Shown: piece by piece, positions 32,833-43,877 of the stretch
Numbering within the stretch: the stretch's first letter is position 1
Layout of the letters: each line of letters starts with the position of its first letter
From: Apiosordaria backusii
Taxonomy: Eukaryota > Ascomycota > Sordariomycetes > Sordariales > Lasiosphaeriaceae
Length of the DNA stretch: 64,000 nt
Assembly: GCA_030549205.1 (NCBI GenBank)
Contig: JAUKTV010000004.1
Location: forward strand, 1,798,001-1,862,000
Direction of reading: 5' to 3'
Program-made: the position numbers and the translations under genes
Notes under the pieces: model-generated
Database searches by the model: none
Told to the model about the DNA's origin: nothing
What the model saw: the letters and a program-made list of their open reading frames with translations, nothing else

Positions 32833-35800
32833 TTATATTATTTAGGTAAATTTCTTTATTTTATAGCCTTTATAATAATACCTATTCTATAAGCTTTATT
32901 TATTTAAACTACTGAAGACTTAAAAAATAGCATTTTAGTACTTTTAATAGTGCTTTTATTTCCTTTTTAAATATTAAAGACCTAAAAAATAGTATTCTAA
33001 TACTTTTAACAGTACTTTTACTTTCCTTTTAGGTACTAAAGATTTAAAAAATAATATTCTAGTACTTTTAACAGTACTTCTACTTTCTTTTTAAGCCTTT
33101 AACCTTCTCTATTATAAAGGATAAAGATATATACAATCCCTTTATAAGCCTTAAAGCTTTAAAGACCTTTAGCTTTCTATCGACTTTTAACCTTTTTAAA
33201 GGCCTTAACTTTACTTAGTATTTTTAATAACTATAAAATAACTTTATAGTTACCTTTAATAGTAAGATCGGGGCTATTATAGTAGATCTTATTAATTAAA
33301 TTAAAGCTTTAAACGCTAAAATTAACTAAATTAATACCTATATCGACAATTTTAATACTTACCTTTTATTAAAATATACTACTTTAAGTCCCCTTAAATC
33401 TTCTTTTAAACCTTCTATAAACCTACCTACATTACCTTTATCTTTAGTTACTTTAGTTTATATAGATCTATTAGCCTTTATTACTATACCTACTATAGCG
33501 CTTTCTTTAAGTTAAACTATTTAAGAAACCACTATACTTTTAATAAAGGATCTTAGTAAATAGGTCCTTTACTTTATTAAAGAATAAAAGCTCTTAAGTC
33601 TTAAAAACTAACGCTTTTAATATTAGGCTCTTACTATTTAAATAAAGATTTTAGGCCTTTTTAAGTTTGTAAATAAGCTTAAGTTAATTATTAATTTACT
33701 AAATAATAATTTAAAAGCTTTCCTTCTTTTTACTATTTAGAATACCCTATAGGCAGGCCTACTATTTACTATCGAAGCTAAAGACTTTTTAACGACCCTT
33801 TTTTAACGATTATAAACCTAATATACCTTTACTTAAGCTGTCCTTTAAAATAAGCTCTATAAAGCTTACTATACTATTAAATTTAATAGTTTACTAAAAG
33901 TAATTAAATACAATGTTAAGTTTAATACCTTTATTATAAAGCTTTAAAGCTTAGGTATTATAATTTAACTTATCGATTAGGTTAATTACTACTTAAGTTT
34001 ATTAAAAGGCAGTTTTTTACTATAGTATAAACGCTTTAAGGCTTTAATTTACTAAAACAAGTATAATTTCGGCTATTTTCGCTACCCTATACTGGAATTT
34101 TTATAAAAGAAGCTTTTAATTAAGACCTATATTTCTAATACTATAGTTATTTAAACTCTTTTTATATTTTATTCCTATATTGCCTTTATTAAGGATTTTA
34201 AAACCTTAAAGGCTTTAAATACCTTTATAAAGAATCTTATAAAGCCTAGGCTTATTAAAAAGAAGAAAAAGAAAAAGGGAGATAAAAAGAAAAAAGATAT
34301 TAAAGACTTTAGAAATTTTAAGGAAATTTCTTTTATAGTAGGCTTTAACTTTAATATAAGCTTTTATAGTATTAAACCTTTAAAGTTAATTATACTTTAT
34401 AAATACTATAGTTTTATTAAGTTAATAATATCCTTACCCTTTAAGGTTTTACCTTCTATACCTATTAACTTAATTAATTATACTAACCTAGCTTTAAAAA
34501 AAGCCTAACTTTTTAATACTAAGTTTATAGTCTATATTTATAATAATAAAAACCTTTTTACTAACTTTATTAAAGTAAAGGTTAAGCCTTTAATTATAGG
34601 GAATAGCCCTATAAGAATTATTAATAAAGGCATTATAAAAGTCCAATTCTTTATTAAAACTTACAATAATAGAGCCTATTTTTTAACTATCAGCCTTACT
34701 AAAACCTTCTTTATTCTTACTTTTCTACTAAATATTATTAATAAGGACTACTTATATAATATTAAAAAAGCTTTATATAGTTAAAAGCTTACCGATAGTA
34801 ATTATAATCTTATTACTTTTTTAAATTTTAAAAAATTAAGGTTCTACCTTAACCTTAAAGGCTAACCTTAATTAAAAGTATCCTATTAGTAATACTTTAA
34901 TAATTACTTTACTTTCCTTAAAGCCTTTAAAGTTCTTAAAATTTCAAAGAAGATCTCCTTTAAAGTTCCTAACTTTTTAAAAGAAGATAGGTCTTTTAAA
35001 GATCTTAATAAGCCTTTATTAACCTTAATTTAATTAACTATCCTTTAATATATATAGCTTAAATATATAGGTTTTAACCTTTTAAAGAAGACCTCTTTTA
35101 TTATTAAGGATATATTTAACTTATAGAAGGTTAAGCTTAAAGATTTGGTTTATAAAAGCTATAATACTGTAAAAATCCTTTAAAGGCCTTTTAAGAACTT
35201 TATTTAAAACCTTTCTTTTACCTTAAGCTATTTAAAGGAGAATATTATTATTATTAAGCTTATTTTACTATTAAAAAAACCTTATAGCTTAATTATAGTA
35301 AATTAAAGGACCTATTTTTAATTCTTTAAGCTATTAACTATTAAAGATAATACCGTTACAGTACTTTATTTACTATTTAAAGGCCTAAATAATACCTTCC
35401 GGTAATACCCTATTTATTTTTATTACAATAGAAAGAAAGAAGTCCTTCCTTTAAATACCTACCTTATTAAAAAGGGCATTAGCTTTAATATATTAAGCCT
35501 TAAATCTCTTAATTAAAATGGCCTAATTAAGTACTCTATTAAGATCATTTTAGACCGTTTTAAGGCTATTATTCTAACTTTAAGCCTTTCTATTACTTTT
35601 TAAAGGCATATAGCTATTTCTATAGTAAAAATTATCAACTATATAGCCTAAAGCTTTAAAGATCTTATACTTTATTAAGCCTTTTATAATAAACTATTGC
35701 CTTTTTAAACGCTATATTAGTTAAACCTTTTAAACTATAGAGCTATAAATATTAAGGTTACAGTATATATTTCTATTAAAGATCAAGCTATAGGTTTTAA

Positions 35801-37911
35801 ACTTACTTCCTAAGGAATTAAAGGAAGATTTATAGCTATTTTAAATTATTAGACCTTTTTAATTTACTTAAGCTTAAATAAAGTTATTAAAACTAGCTTT
35901 ATTAAGTTCTATAAGGACTTATTAGCCTAAATTATAGGCTTTTTAAACTCTATAGGTCCTTTAAAAGTCCTTAACTGTTTTAATAAGTTAAAGAAGAATA
36001 CTACTATTTAAGTCTTTAAACCTCCTATTTATAGTCCTCTTATTTTATTAATTTTTAATTTCCTAATACTTAAATTATCCTCTACATTACCTACTTAACT
36101 ACTACTTAAGCCTATAATTCCAATACCTATAATACCTTTTATTACTATTAAGATCCTTCTATTCTAAGCCTTATAAAAGTAATATAAGGAATTTATATTT
36201 ATAGATAATATAAATTATAGTAAGCTTATTTCTTACTTAGTTTTCTACTATAAAGAGTACTATTTTATAAAGGCCTTAAAGTTTAATATCTTTAAGTAAG
36301 CCTTAAAATACTTTAAAAAGAAGCAATAGTTATAGGCTATCTTTACTAAATTACACTAACTTCTTACTACTAAGACCTTCTATTTTATCTACCGATCTTA
36401 AATTAAAAAAAAGCCTATTATAAGTTACTAGGTTTTTAAAGATAAGAAGAATTTATAGGGTATTATAGTAAAGTTTAAAGCTTAATTAGTTACTTAAGGT
36501 TTTTAATAGGCCTTTAGAATCGATTTCGAATAGACCTATACTTTTACTATAGAGCCTTTGACTTAAAGAATTATATTAGCCTTTATAACTATATTTAATT
36601 AGGATTTAAAGTAAGTAGACTTTATAGAAGCCTTTTTAAACTTAAAGACCGATTTTAATATCTATATTGAAATTTTATAAAGACTATTTAAGTTTATCTA
36701 TAGTAATGCTAGTATTATAATATTATTAAAGGTAACTAGATAGAACTTTATTAAAGATTAAGTTATTTTACTAAAGAAATCCTTATATAATTTAAAGTAA
36801 GCTTTTTACCTTTAATAATAAAAAGTCCTTATAATAACCTAAGCTTTAAATTTTAAACCCTTTATTTCTAATATAGCTACTTATTTTCATCTAAACTATA
36901 AGATCTTTATTATTAACTATATTAATAACTGCTTAATTATAAACCCTAAGCCTCTATAGTTTTAAACTTTAAAAAACGTTATAAGGGAGTATTACGATAT
37001 TAAAGATTTAGGTCCTACTTACTACTTCCTTAAAGTTTAAATTGAATATAATAGGCCTTAACAGTACCTTTAAATTTATTAAAAAGCCTATATTATAAAG
37101 GTAGTTAAGCACTTTAAAATTAATACTAAGTTAACTCTCCTTTTACTAAGCCCTAGAATTATAAGTAAAGGCAATAGGCTTAAAACCTCTATAAGTCCCT
37201 CTAATTAATACCTATATCGATAACTAATTAATACTTTAATATATACTATAATTTAAACCAAGCCTAATATAGCCTTTAACGTTTAATAGCTTTTATAATA
37301 CTTAACATAGCCTACTAATACTTATTTAAAAGCTATAAAATCACTACTTTCTTACCTCTATTCTAATATTTATAGCACTATTAGTTATAGCTTTAATAGT
37401 AACTTAAAGCCTATCGGCTTTATTAATAGTAACTAAGCTAAATATAAAGAAAGCGTTAAATCTATTTACAGTTAACTATTTACCTTAATTAAAGGACCTA
37501 TTAGCTAGAAATTTAAAAAAGCGTCTACTATATCCTTCAGCACTTTAAAGGCCGAATATACTAGGTTTATTAAAGGCCTTAAGGAAGCTATATAGTTTAA
37601 GGGTTTTTTCTAAGAAATTTCCAGGCCTATTATAGGCCCTATCCTCCTATTATATAATAATAAAGGCTCTATTGCTACTGCTTATAGCGATAAGTATAAT
37701 TGCCAAACTAAATATACTTTAATTCGATTTTAAAAGGTTAAAGAGGCTATATTTACTAAAGTTATTACTATAACTTACCTCCTTATAAAGGAAATGCCTA
37801 CTAATGGCCTTATTAAAGCCTTACCTATAGCGCTATTTAATACCTTTATTTTACTATTAAACCTTTTTAAGCCCTTTTAATTAGTACTATATATTATAGC
37901 TATAGAAGGGG

Positions 37912-38590
37912 TATTAAAATACAGTACTTAATTATAGACTTTATAGTATATTTTAATCTATAATTTATAGGGCTAATAATAATTAATAGCTTAAAATTAT
38001 AGTACTTATTAATACTTTATTATAATAATTGTAATAGTCTTTAGACCTTTAAAGTAGCTTAAAGCCTTAAGTAGTTAGCGTACTATAACGGTAAAACGTT
38101 AGCGTCTTATACTTTATAAATAGCTTCCGGTTAGCGTACTTAATAATTAAACTTAGCTAGTTGGTTAAGTCTATAATTAATAGACTTAATAGGCATTTAA
38201 GCCCTATAGTTAATAGACTTAATAGGCATTTAAACCCTATAGTTAGTAGACTTAATAGGCATTTAGGCCTTAAAACGGAGAGATATTCGGAAAGTAATAT
38301 AAGGTTAAAGACCTATAATAGGTTTTATCCTTTATAACTATTTACTATAATATTTTCTTAACTATTAAGTCAATTTAATATACTAGTTTATTATATTTTA
38401 TAGTACCTTATAAGCCTATATTATAATGTCTACCTTCTATATATTGCAGGGCATTGCCTTTATAATCTACCTTCCTTTAATGCCTAGCTACTATCGTATA
38501 CTGTAGATAAAGCCCTCTTCGCTCTTAATATTCTATGCCGTTCCCTGCATAGGTCTATACCTATAGGCCTGTGAGACACCTATCTTAACA
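37912..38590 (+). repeat. 3' LTR of Copia A
   Basis: 679 bp, begins TATTAAAATACAG (TG altered to TA) and ends CACCTATCTTAACA. The last 100 bases are less mutated than the rest, keeping several CpA and TpG pairs. Confidence 0.9.
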
Positions 38591-39843
38591 GAAAACTAGG
38601 CCTGTAATTTATAATTAATTTTTTTTCTATCATTATAGTAAAAATAGATAAGATACCAATTATAGCGATTCTTTAGACCTTTAAAAAAGCCTTTTATAGT
38701 ACTTAGTATAGTTAGTCTTTTAACGTTTAATAAGTAAAAGGCCTATTTAAATTAGGATTTTCAGTCTATTAAAATTAACATTATAGGGAGCCTATTATAG
38801 GGTATAGACTTGATTTTAAAAGTGTTGTTTTTAATAGAACCTAAGACTTTAAGAGGGTTTAGAATAGTAAAAAATTAAAGCCTTCTTACTGCTTTAACTT
38901 TATTATAGGCCGAATATTGAAAATCTATTTTTTTTTTTTAATCTAGGTTTAAAAGCCTAGTAGTAATTTTATTGGTCTTTTTTAACAGTATTAGGCCTAT
39001 ATAACTTAACTTAATATACTATTTTAATGCTATTTAAAGTAATTTACTATAGTAGTCTATAGCGGTATTAAGGATATTTTTAATAGCCTCTTTAAGTATA
39101 TAGCCCTTTTAAGCCTCTTTTTAATTAAGTATGCTAGGGTTATTTAAGCTATTAGGGCCTTCTTTAGGCTTATAGAGCTTTTTAGTAAGTCTGCTTTAAT
39201 TAGATCTTTCGAAGTTAGGGTTATTTAAGTTATTAGGGCCTTTTATAGGCTAACGGAGCTTTATTTCTTTAAATCTACTTTAACTATAGCCTTTTTTATA
39301 GCTAGACTCAGACCTTTTAAGCCTATAGGGCTTTACTTTTTAAGTATTTAAATTAAAGCTAATAGCATTATCGTTATTTAGTTCTATAGGCTTATTACTA
39401 GGCCTTTGAAGGTTTAAATCGACCTTCGAATAGCTATCCTTTTAAAATAAAGGCCTATTAAGAAGCTTTATTATTAATTTTCGCTTTTAATTAATAATAT
39501 TAAAACTTACATTATAGTAAATAATAGGCCTCTTTACCCTCTATAATTTTAAAAAGAAGCTTAAAGCTTTAAAATTAAATACCGCTATTGGGGCTTTATT
39601 AGGCTTATACAATACTTCCTTTTTAACCTAACTACTAACCTTATAATATAGTATACTATTAAAAAGGTTAATGTTAAACTAAGAAATATATAGAGCATTT
39701 TTAAACTTAAACTTAATATATTTAAAAGGTTCTTTCTATAAAAGTATTGTAAATATAGTAATTCTAAAGTCCTTAAGTATTAAAGGACCTTCTCTTATAT
39801 AAATTGTTTTTAATAAACTATTATTAAACTTATAGTTAGTAAA

Positions 39844-40059
39844 TTATTTTCGACTATTAATAATATAGTTAGTAAACTTAATATTATATAGAAAGGTATC
39901 CTTTAAAGAAAGTACTACTAAGGCCTTACTTTTAGTGCTTTTAATGCCTTTAGTAGGCCCTATAAATACTATATAAATACCCTTATTATTATTATTACTA
40001 TTAAAGTCTTTAAAAACCTCTAAAGCTAGGTTATAGGAGTTTACTATATAAATAAACAA
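39844..40059 (-). pseudogene. 71-codon pol/gag remnant of element E1
   Basis: One of only two open frames of 60 or more codons in the 34-kb island, and the only one outside an LTR minisatellite. Its direction agrees with the inferred minus orientation of E1. The product has a segment SLKDTFLYNIKFTNYIINSRK, vaguely like the region after the protease site of Copia polyproteins, but this is not a secure match. A related copy of the flanking DNA forms the centre of the palindrome at about 42.6-42.76 kb. Confidence 0.4.
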
Positions 40060-41755
40060 ATCTTTAGCCTTAAGCCTTTTTTTAAGGTCTTTAGGCCTTT
40101 TAAAGCCTTTTTTCTTTTTCTTTTAAAAAGAGCTATTAGGGCTATTAGGGCTACTATTGCTATTATTTTTAAGCTTTTTACTTAAGAAAACCTTCTTTTT
40201 AGTACCTTTATAAAGGCCTTCTTTACTTTTATAGGCTATACCTTTAATAGTAATAAAGGTTAGAATGTACTGTTCTTTTAATAAGTCTATTATTAAAAAG
40301 CTTAAGTTAATAGTACTTATATTTTAGTCTAATGTTTTAGCGGTTTATATAGTACTTTATTACCTTTTAGCCTACTATAGGAAGCTTTTTTCTATAGCCT
40401 ATAGGTATTAATTTACTTAATTTATAGCCTAAAGGTCGATGCCGGTTAGTATAAGCTGGTTAATTGTATTAAAAAACTTAGCGTTAAAGTCTATTAAAGA
40501 GCCTGTAAATTAGTAAAAGTTTAAGAAGTAGTATTCTCTATAGAGGTTTCCTTACTATAATTTAATACTATAGAAATACCTTTAAATAAGTAGCTTATAG
40601 GCTTTAATAGGGCTTATTTACTATAAAATAAAAGCTTAAGGGCCTAAGGCTATACTATTTTAAAGTAATATTAATAATAGGGCCTATTTAACATTACTTT
40701 AATAGGCTACTATAGTAGGGTCTTTTATAAAAGTAGCTATATCGATAGTATATAATATAATATTTAAGCCTTGTTTTTATAGATCGAAATTCTTAAGGTC
40801 TATAAGCCTTTAGTTAGTAGGAAATTTGTAGACCTTTTTGGTTATCTTAATGGTTATAATAATATAAAGGACCTTAACGGAATTACTATTAGCCTTAAGC
40901 CTTAATTAATAGGTTACTATGGCTTCTAAATATATAGCTTTAGTTACTATTAAAGGAGCGGTTATAGTAGCTTTAGGCTATTTTAAAGCGCTTTAAGCTA
41001 CTATTAGGAACTTAATTTACTCTATTACTTTAATTACAGTGCTTTATAACTATTGAATCTAGGCCTTTTACTTCTTTAATTAAATAGTAAAGGCTTATAT
41101 ATAATAAGAATCTATTGATTTTTCCTCTTTAAAAGACCCCTGCTTAGGCCCTGTATTTTACATTTTTAAATCTATAGGGGGCTTAATACACTTACTGCTA
41201 AAACGTCCTATAGGACTTTAAGACCTTAACCTAATACCGTTTTTAATTAAGGCTTTAGCTGTAGTTTACTTATATAGTAAAAGGTACTAGATCTATAGTA
41301 CTTAAGAGCTTTAAAAAATAGGCTTTATTTTATATAGTAAAGTACTGTAATTACTAATAGTAATAGTAGCTAAAAAGGTTACTTTACTTTCTTACTTTTT
41401 TACTTACCTTTAGGATTTATAGAACTACCTACCTAGCTATAGTTAAAGTAGAAGGTTATTTCTAACTTTCATAAGCTTATAGCTTATAGACCTTTAATAC
41501 CCTATTAGGCCTAATTTTTATATACCTTACAGTATAATAAATTTAATAGCAAACGTAAATTTAAACCTTATAGGCCTTTAAAAAACCTAATAAGGTAAGG
41601 CAAGCCTAATATTTACCTTATAACCCTACCTCGATAAGTAGGCTTTAAAATTAATAATTTTATAGCTTACTTATAGTACAGTCTATAGTAGCCTAAGCTG
41701 TTATTTATAAAAGGCTTTAAGCTTAAGCTTATAGGCCTATAGCCTAACTAAGTAT

Positions 41756-41772
41756 CTTCCAAGCTTATAACC
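41756..41772 (-). other. Primer-binding site of element E1
   Basis: On the minus strand GGTTATAAGCTTGGAAG begins directly inside the right LTR. The E2 copy has GGTTATAAACCTGG at 62429-62442. This fixes the orientation of the E elements and shows the same initiator-tRNA-like site as in elements A-C. Confidence 0.6.
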
Positions 41773-42379
41773 TATTAAAATAAGTATAGCTAATTATAGG
41801 CCTAAGGGCCCTATAATTAGTACTTATATACTAACTTATAGTATAGTAGAAGTCTTATATATAATACCTATAGCTTAATACTAAAGTATTAGAATACAGT
41901 ACCTTATAGGTACTGCAGGATAGAAATATAGTAAGTAAATAATTGTATTATAATACTAGCCTTCTATAAATCTACTATAATAATTTCTATAGTAAGGTTT
42001 ATACTCGACCTCTACTATATACCTACTAACTAACGTACAGTACCTTATATACCCCAGCAGGCAAATAGGCCAGAATATAGCTTAGTTAACTCTAAGGTTT
42101 ACTAAGCCTTATAAACTACTTACCAAGCCTTCTATAGCTCCTAATTTACAGGGCTTACAGGCCTATAATTTAGTATAGTAATAATATACCTACTTAACTA
42201 TAAGTCTACTAATTCTTAGCCAATTTAGCCAGCTTAGTAATTGGCTATAGGTCTTATAGGCAGTTAAGTTAACATAATTTACAGCTCTTTAAAAATCGAC
42301 TTACAGCCATACAAAAGGGCCGCAAAACCTAACACCCTTAATATAAAGTACAGGTCATCGTAGGGTTAGGGTTAAGCCA
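41773..42379 (+). repeat. E1 right LTR
   Basis: Begins TATTAAAATAAGTATAGC and ends GTTAGGGTTAAGCCA. It is less RIP-altered toward its right end, where CpA pairs persist. Its last 412 bases are matched in inverted orientation by E3 (42988-43399). Confidence 0.65.
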
Positions 42380-43399
42380 CTTATATTGCCTATAGTAGTA
42401 GGCCTTAGTAGCCTGAATATAAAATTACAGGCAGTTTGGCTCACTGATTAGTAGGATGCAGGCCTTTGAATAGCCCTGCAGTAAAGTAAGGTGCCAGGCA
42501 AGTACCAGGTAACTAACAGGTAGGCTTTCCCACTTAAGCTTCCACCACGTAATATAATAGCAGCCACCTACTGTAAACTTAGGCCTCACAGGGACCTAGT
42601 TTAACCAGTTTAATATATTTAAGGGACTTTTTTTAAGAAAGTACTATAAATATAGCAGTTTTAAAGTCTTTAAATATTAAAAGACTTCTTTCTATATAAA
42701 TTATCCTTAGTAAGCTATTATTAAGTTTATAGTTAATAAACTATTTTTAATTATTAATAATATTAAACTAGGTCCCTGTGAGGCCTAAGTTTACAGTAGG
42801 TAGCTGCTATTATACTATGTGGTGGAAGCTTAAGTTGGAAAGCCTACCCGTTAGCTACCTGGCACTTACCCGGCACCTTACTTTACTGCAGGGCTATTCA
42901 AAGGCCTACATCCTACTAATTAGTAGGCCAAACTGCCTATAATTTTATATTTAGGCTACTAAGGCCTACTACTATAAGCAGTATAAGTGGCCTAACCCTA
43001 ACCCTACGTTAACCTGCACTTTAGGTTAGGGGTGCTTGGTTTTACAGCCTTTTTATATAGCCGTAAGTCGATTTTTAAAAAGCTATAAACTATACTAACT
43101 TAACTGCCTATAAAACCTATAGCTAACTACTAGGCTAGCTAAATTAGCCTAAGATTAGTAGGCCTATAATTAAGTAGGTATATTATTACTATACTAAATT
43201 ATAAGCCTATAGGCCTTATAGATCAGGAGCTACAGAGAGCTTAGTAAATAGTTTACAGGGCTTAGCAAACCTCGGGATTAACGAAACTATACTTTAGCCC
43301 ATCTACCCGCTAAGGTATATAAAGCACCGTACGTCAGTTGGTAGGTATATAATAGAGGTTAAGTACAAACCTTACTATAAAGAATATTATAGTGGATTA
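41968..43399. repeat. Large inverted repeat (imperfect palindrome) joining E1 and E3
   Basis: Left arm 41968-42604 and right arm 42763-43399 are inverted copies, with a 158-bp spacer. Each arm has part of an E LTR (outer) and about 220 bases of sequence not seen elsewhere in the window (inner). Example: CAGGGACCTAGTTTAA at the left centre faces TTAAACTAGGTCCCTG at the right. The spacer is a fragment similar to E1 internal DNA at about 39720-39865. The inner arms keep many CpA and TpG pairs and are visibly less RIP-mutated than their surroundings. Confidence 0.75.
42988..43399 (-). mobile_element. E3: truncated inverted E-family LTR
   Basis: Begins TGGCCTAACCCTAACCC, the reverse of the E LTR end, and runs to about GAATATTATAGTGGATT. 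There it breaks off abruptly and continues into E2 internal DNA. The outer LTR half is missing. It is the best-preserved E LTR copy, useful as a reference for the ancestral sequence. Confidence 0.65.
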
Positions 43400-43748
43400 A
43401 AAATCCTTTTTTTTAATACTTTTAAAAAGGCTTTCTTTACTTTTATAAATTATACCTTTAACGATAGTAAAGGCTAAAATATACTATTCTTCTAGTAAGT
43501 TTGCTATTAGAATGTTTAAGTTAATAGTATTTATATTTTAATTTAGTACTTTAATAGTTTATATAGTACTTTATTGCCTTTTAATTTATTATAGAAAGCT
43601 TTTTTTTATAGCCTATAAGTATTGATCTATTTAATTTATAACTTAAAGGTTAATATTAATTAGTATAAGTTAGTTAATTACGTTAAAGAATTTAATATTA
43701 AAGTCTATTAAAGAATTTGTAAATTAGTAAAAGTTTAAAAAGTAGTAT

Positions 43749-43877
43749 TGTTACAGAAGGACACAGGGATATAGGATCTACATACATATATACATATAGC
43801 CATCGTACAGCAGACTTCTTCTTAATTAATCAATTATTATGCAACTAATGTTTTATAGTATCAGTAACCTTATAATA
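43749..43877 (+). repeat. 5' LTR of element D
   Basis: 129 bp, TGTTACAGAAGGACACAGGG start, TATAATA end. Differences from the 3' LTR are mostly C to T and G to A. Confidence 0.8.

Larger units (their letters stand above)
32138..38590 (+). mobile_element. Ty1/Copia retrotransposon A (6453 bp), RIP-inactivated, nested in E1
   Basis: Bounded by 679-bp LTRs (TG...CA type) and by a perfect five-base target duplication GAAAA (32133-32137 and 38591-38595). A PBS GGTTATAAGC follows the 5' LTR at 32817. A short polypurine tract (AGAAGGGG) ends at 37911, just before the 3' LTR. Readable relics on the plus strand place reverse transcriptase at about 36.5-37.0 kb and RNase H at about 37.5-37.6 kb: the RT box survives as Tyr-Ile-Asn-Asn-Cys-Leu-Ile at 36918-36938, where D-D has become N-N, and RNase H as AEYT...EAI then a TAG in place of Trp. 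Gag and integrase regions are too altered to delimit. Every long frame is closed by TAA/TAG codons made from Gln and Trp codons. Confidence 0.85.
30529..42379 (-). mobile_element. LTR retrotransposon E1, RIP-degraded, interrupted by Copia element A
   Basis: Direct repeats of about 606 bp flank it (separate entries). A primer-binding site GGTTATAAGCTTGG lies on the minus strand next to the right LTR (41756-41772), so the element reads right to left. Its own internal DNA is 31135-32137 plus 38591-41772 (about 4.2 kb); the rest is inserted element A. The coding sequence is destroyed by stop codons, apart from one 71-codon remnant. The sequence from 40.2 kb rightwards is repeated in E2. A five-base target duplication is not clear: GTTAT precedes the left end and CTTAT follows the right. 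The shared PBS and similar LTR ends suggest a relative of elements A-C, hence Copia-like, though no E polymerase motif was seen. Confidence 0.6.

Noticed and set aside
30524..42384. Five-base target duplication for E1
   Set aside because: GTTAT and CTTAT differ by a transversion, which RIP would not cause, so the duplication is not claimed.
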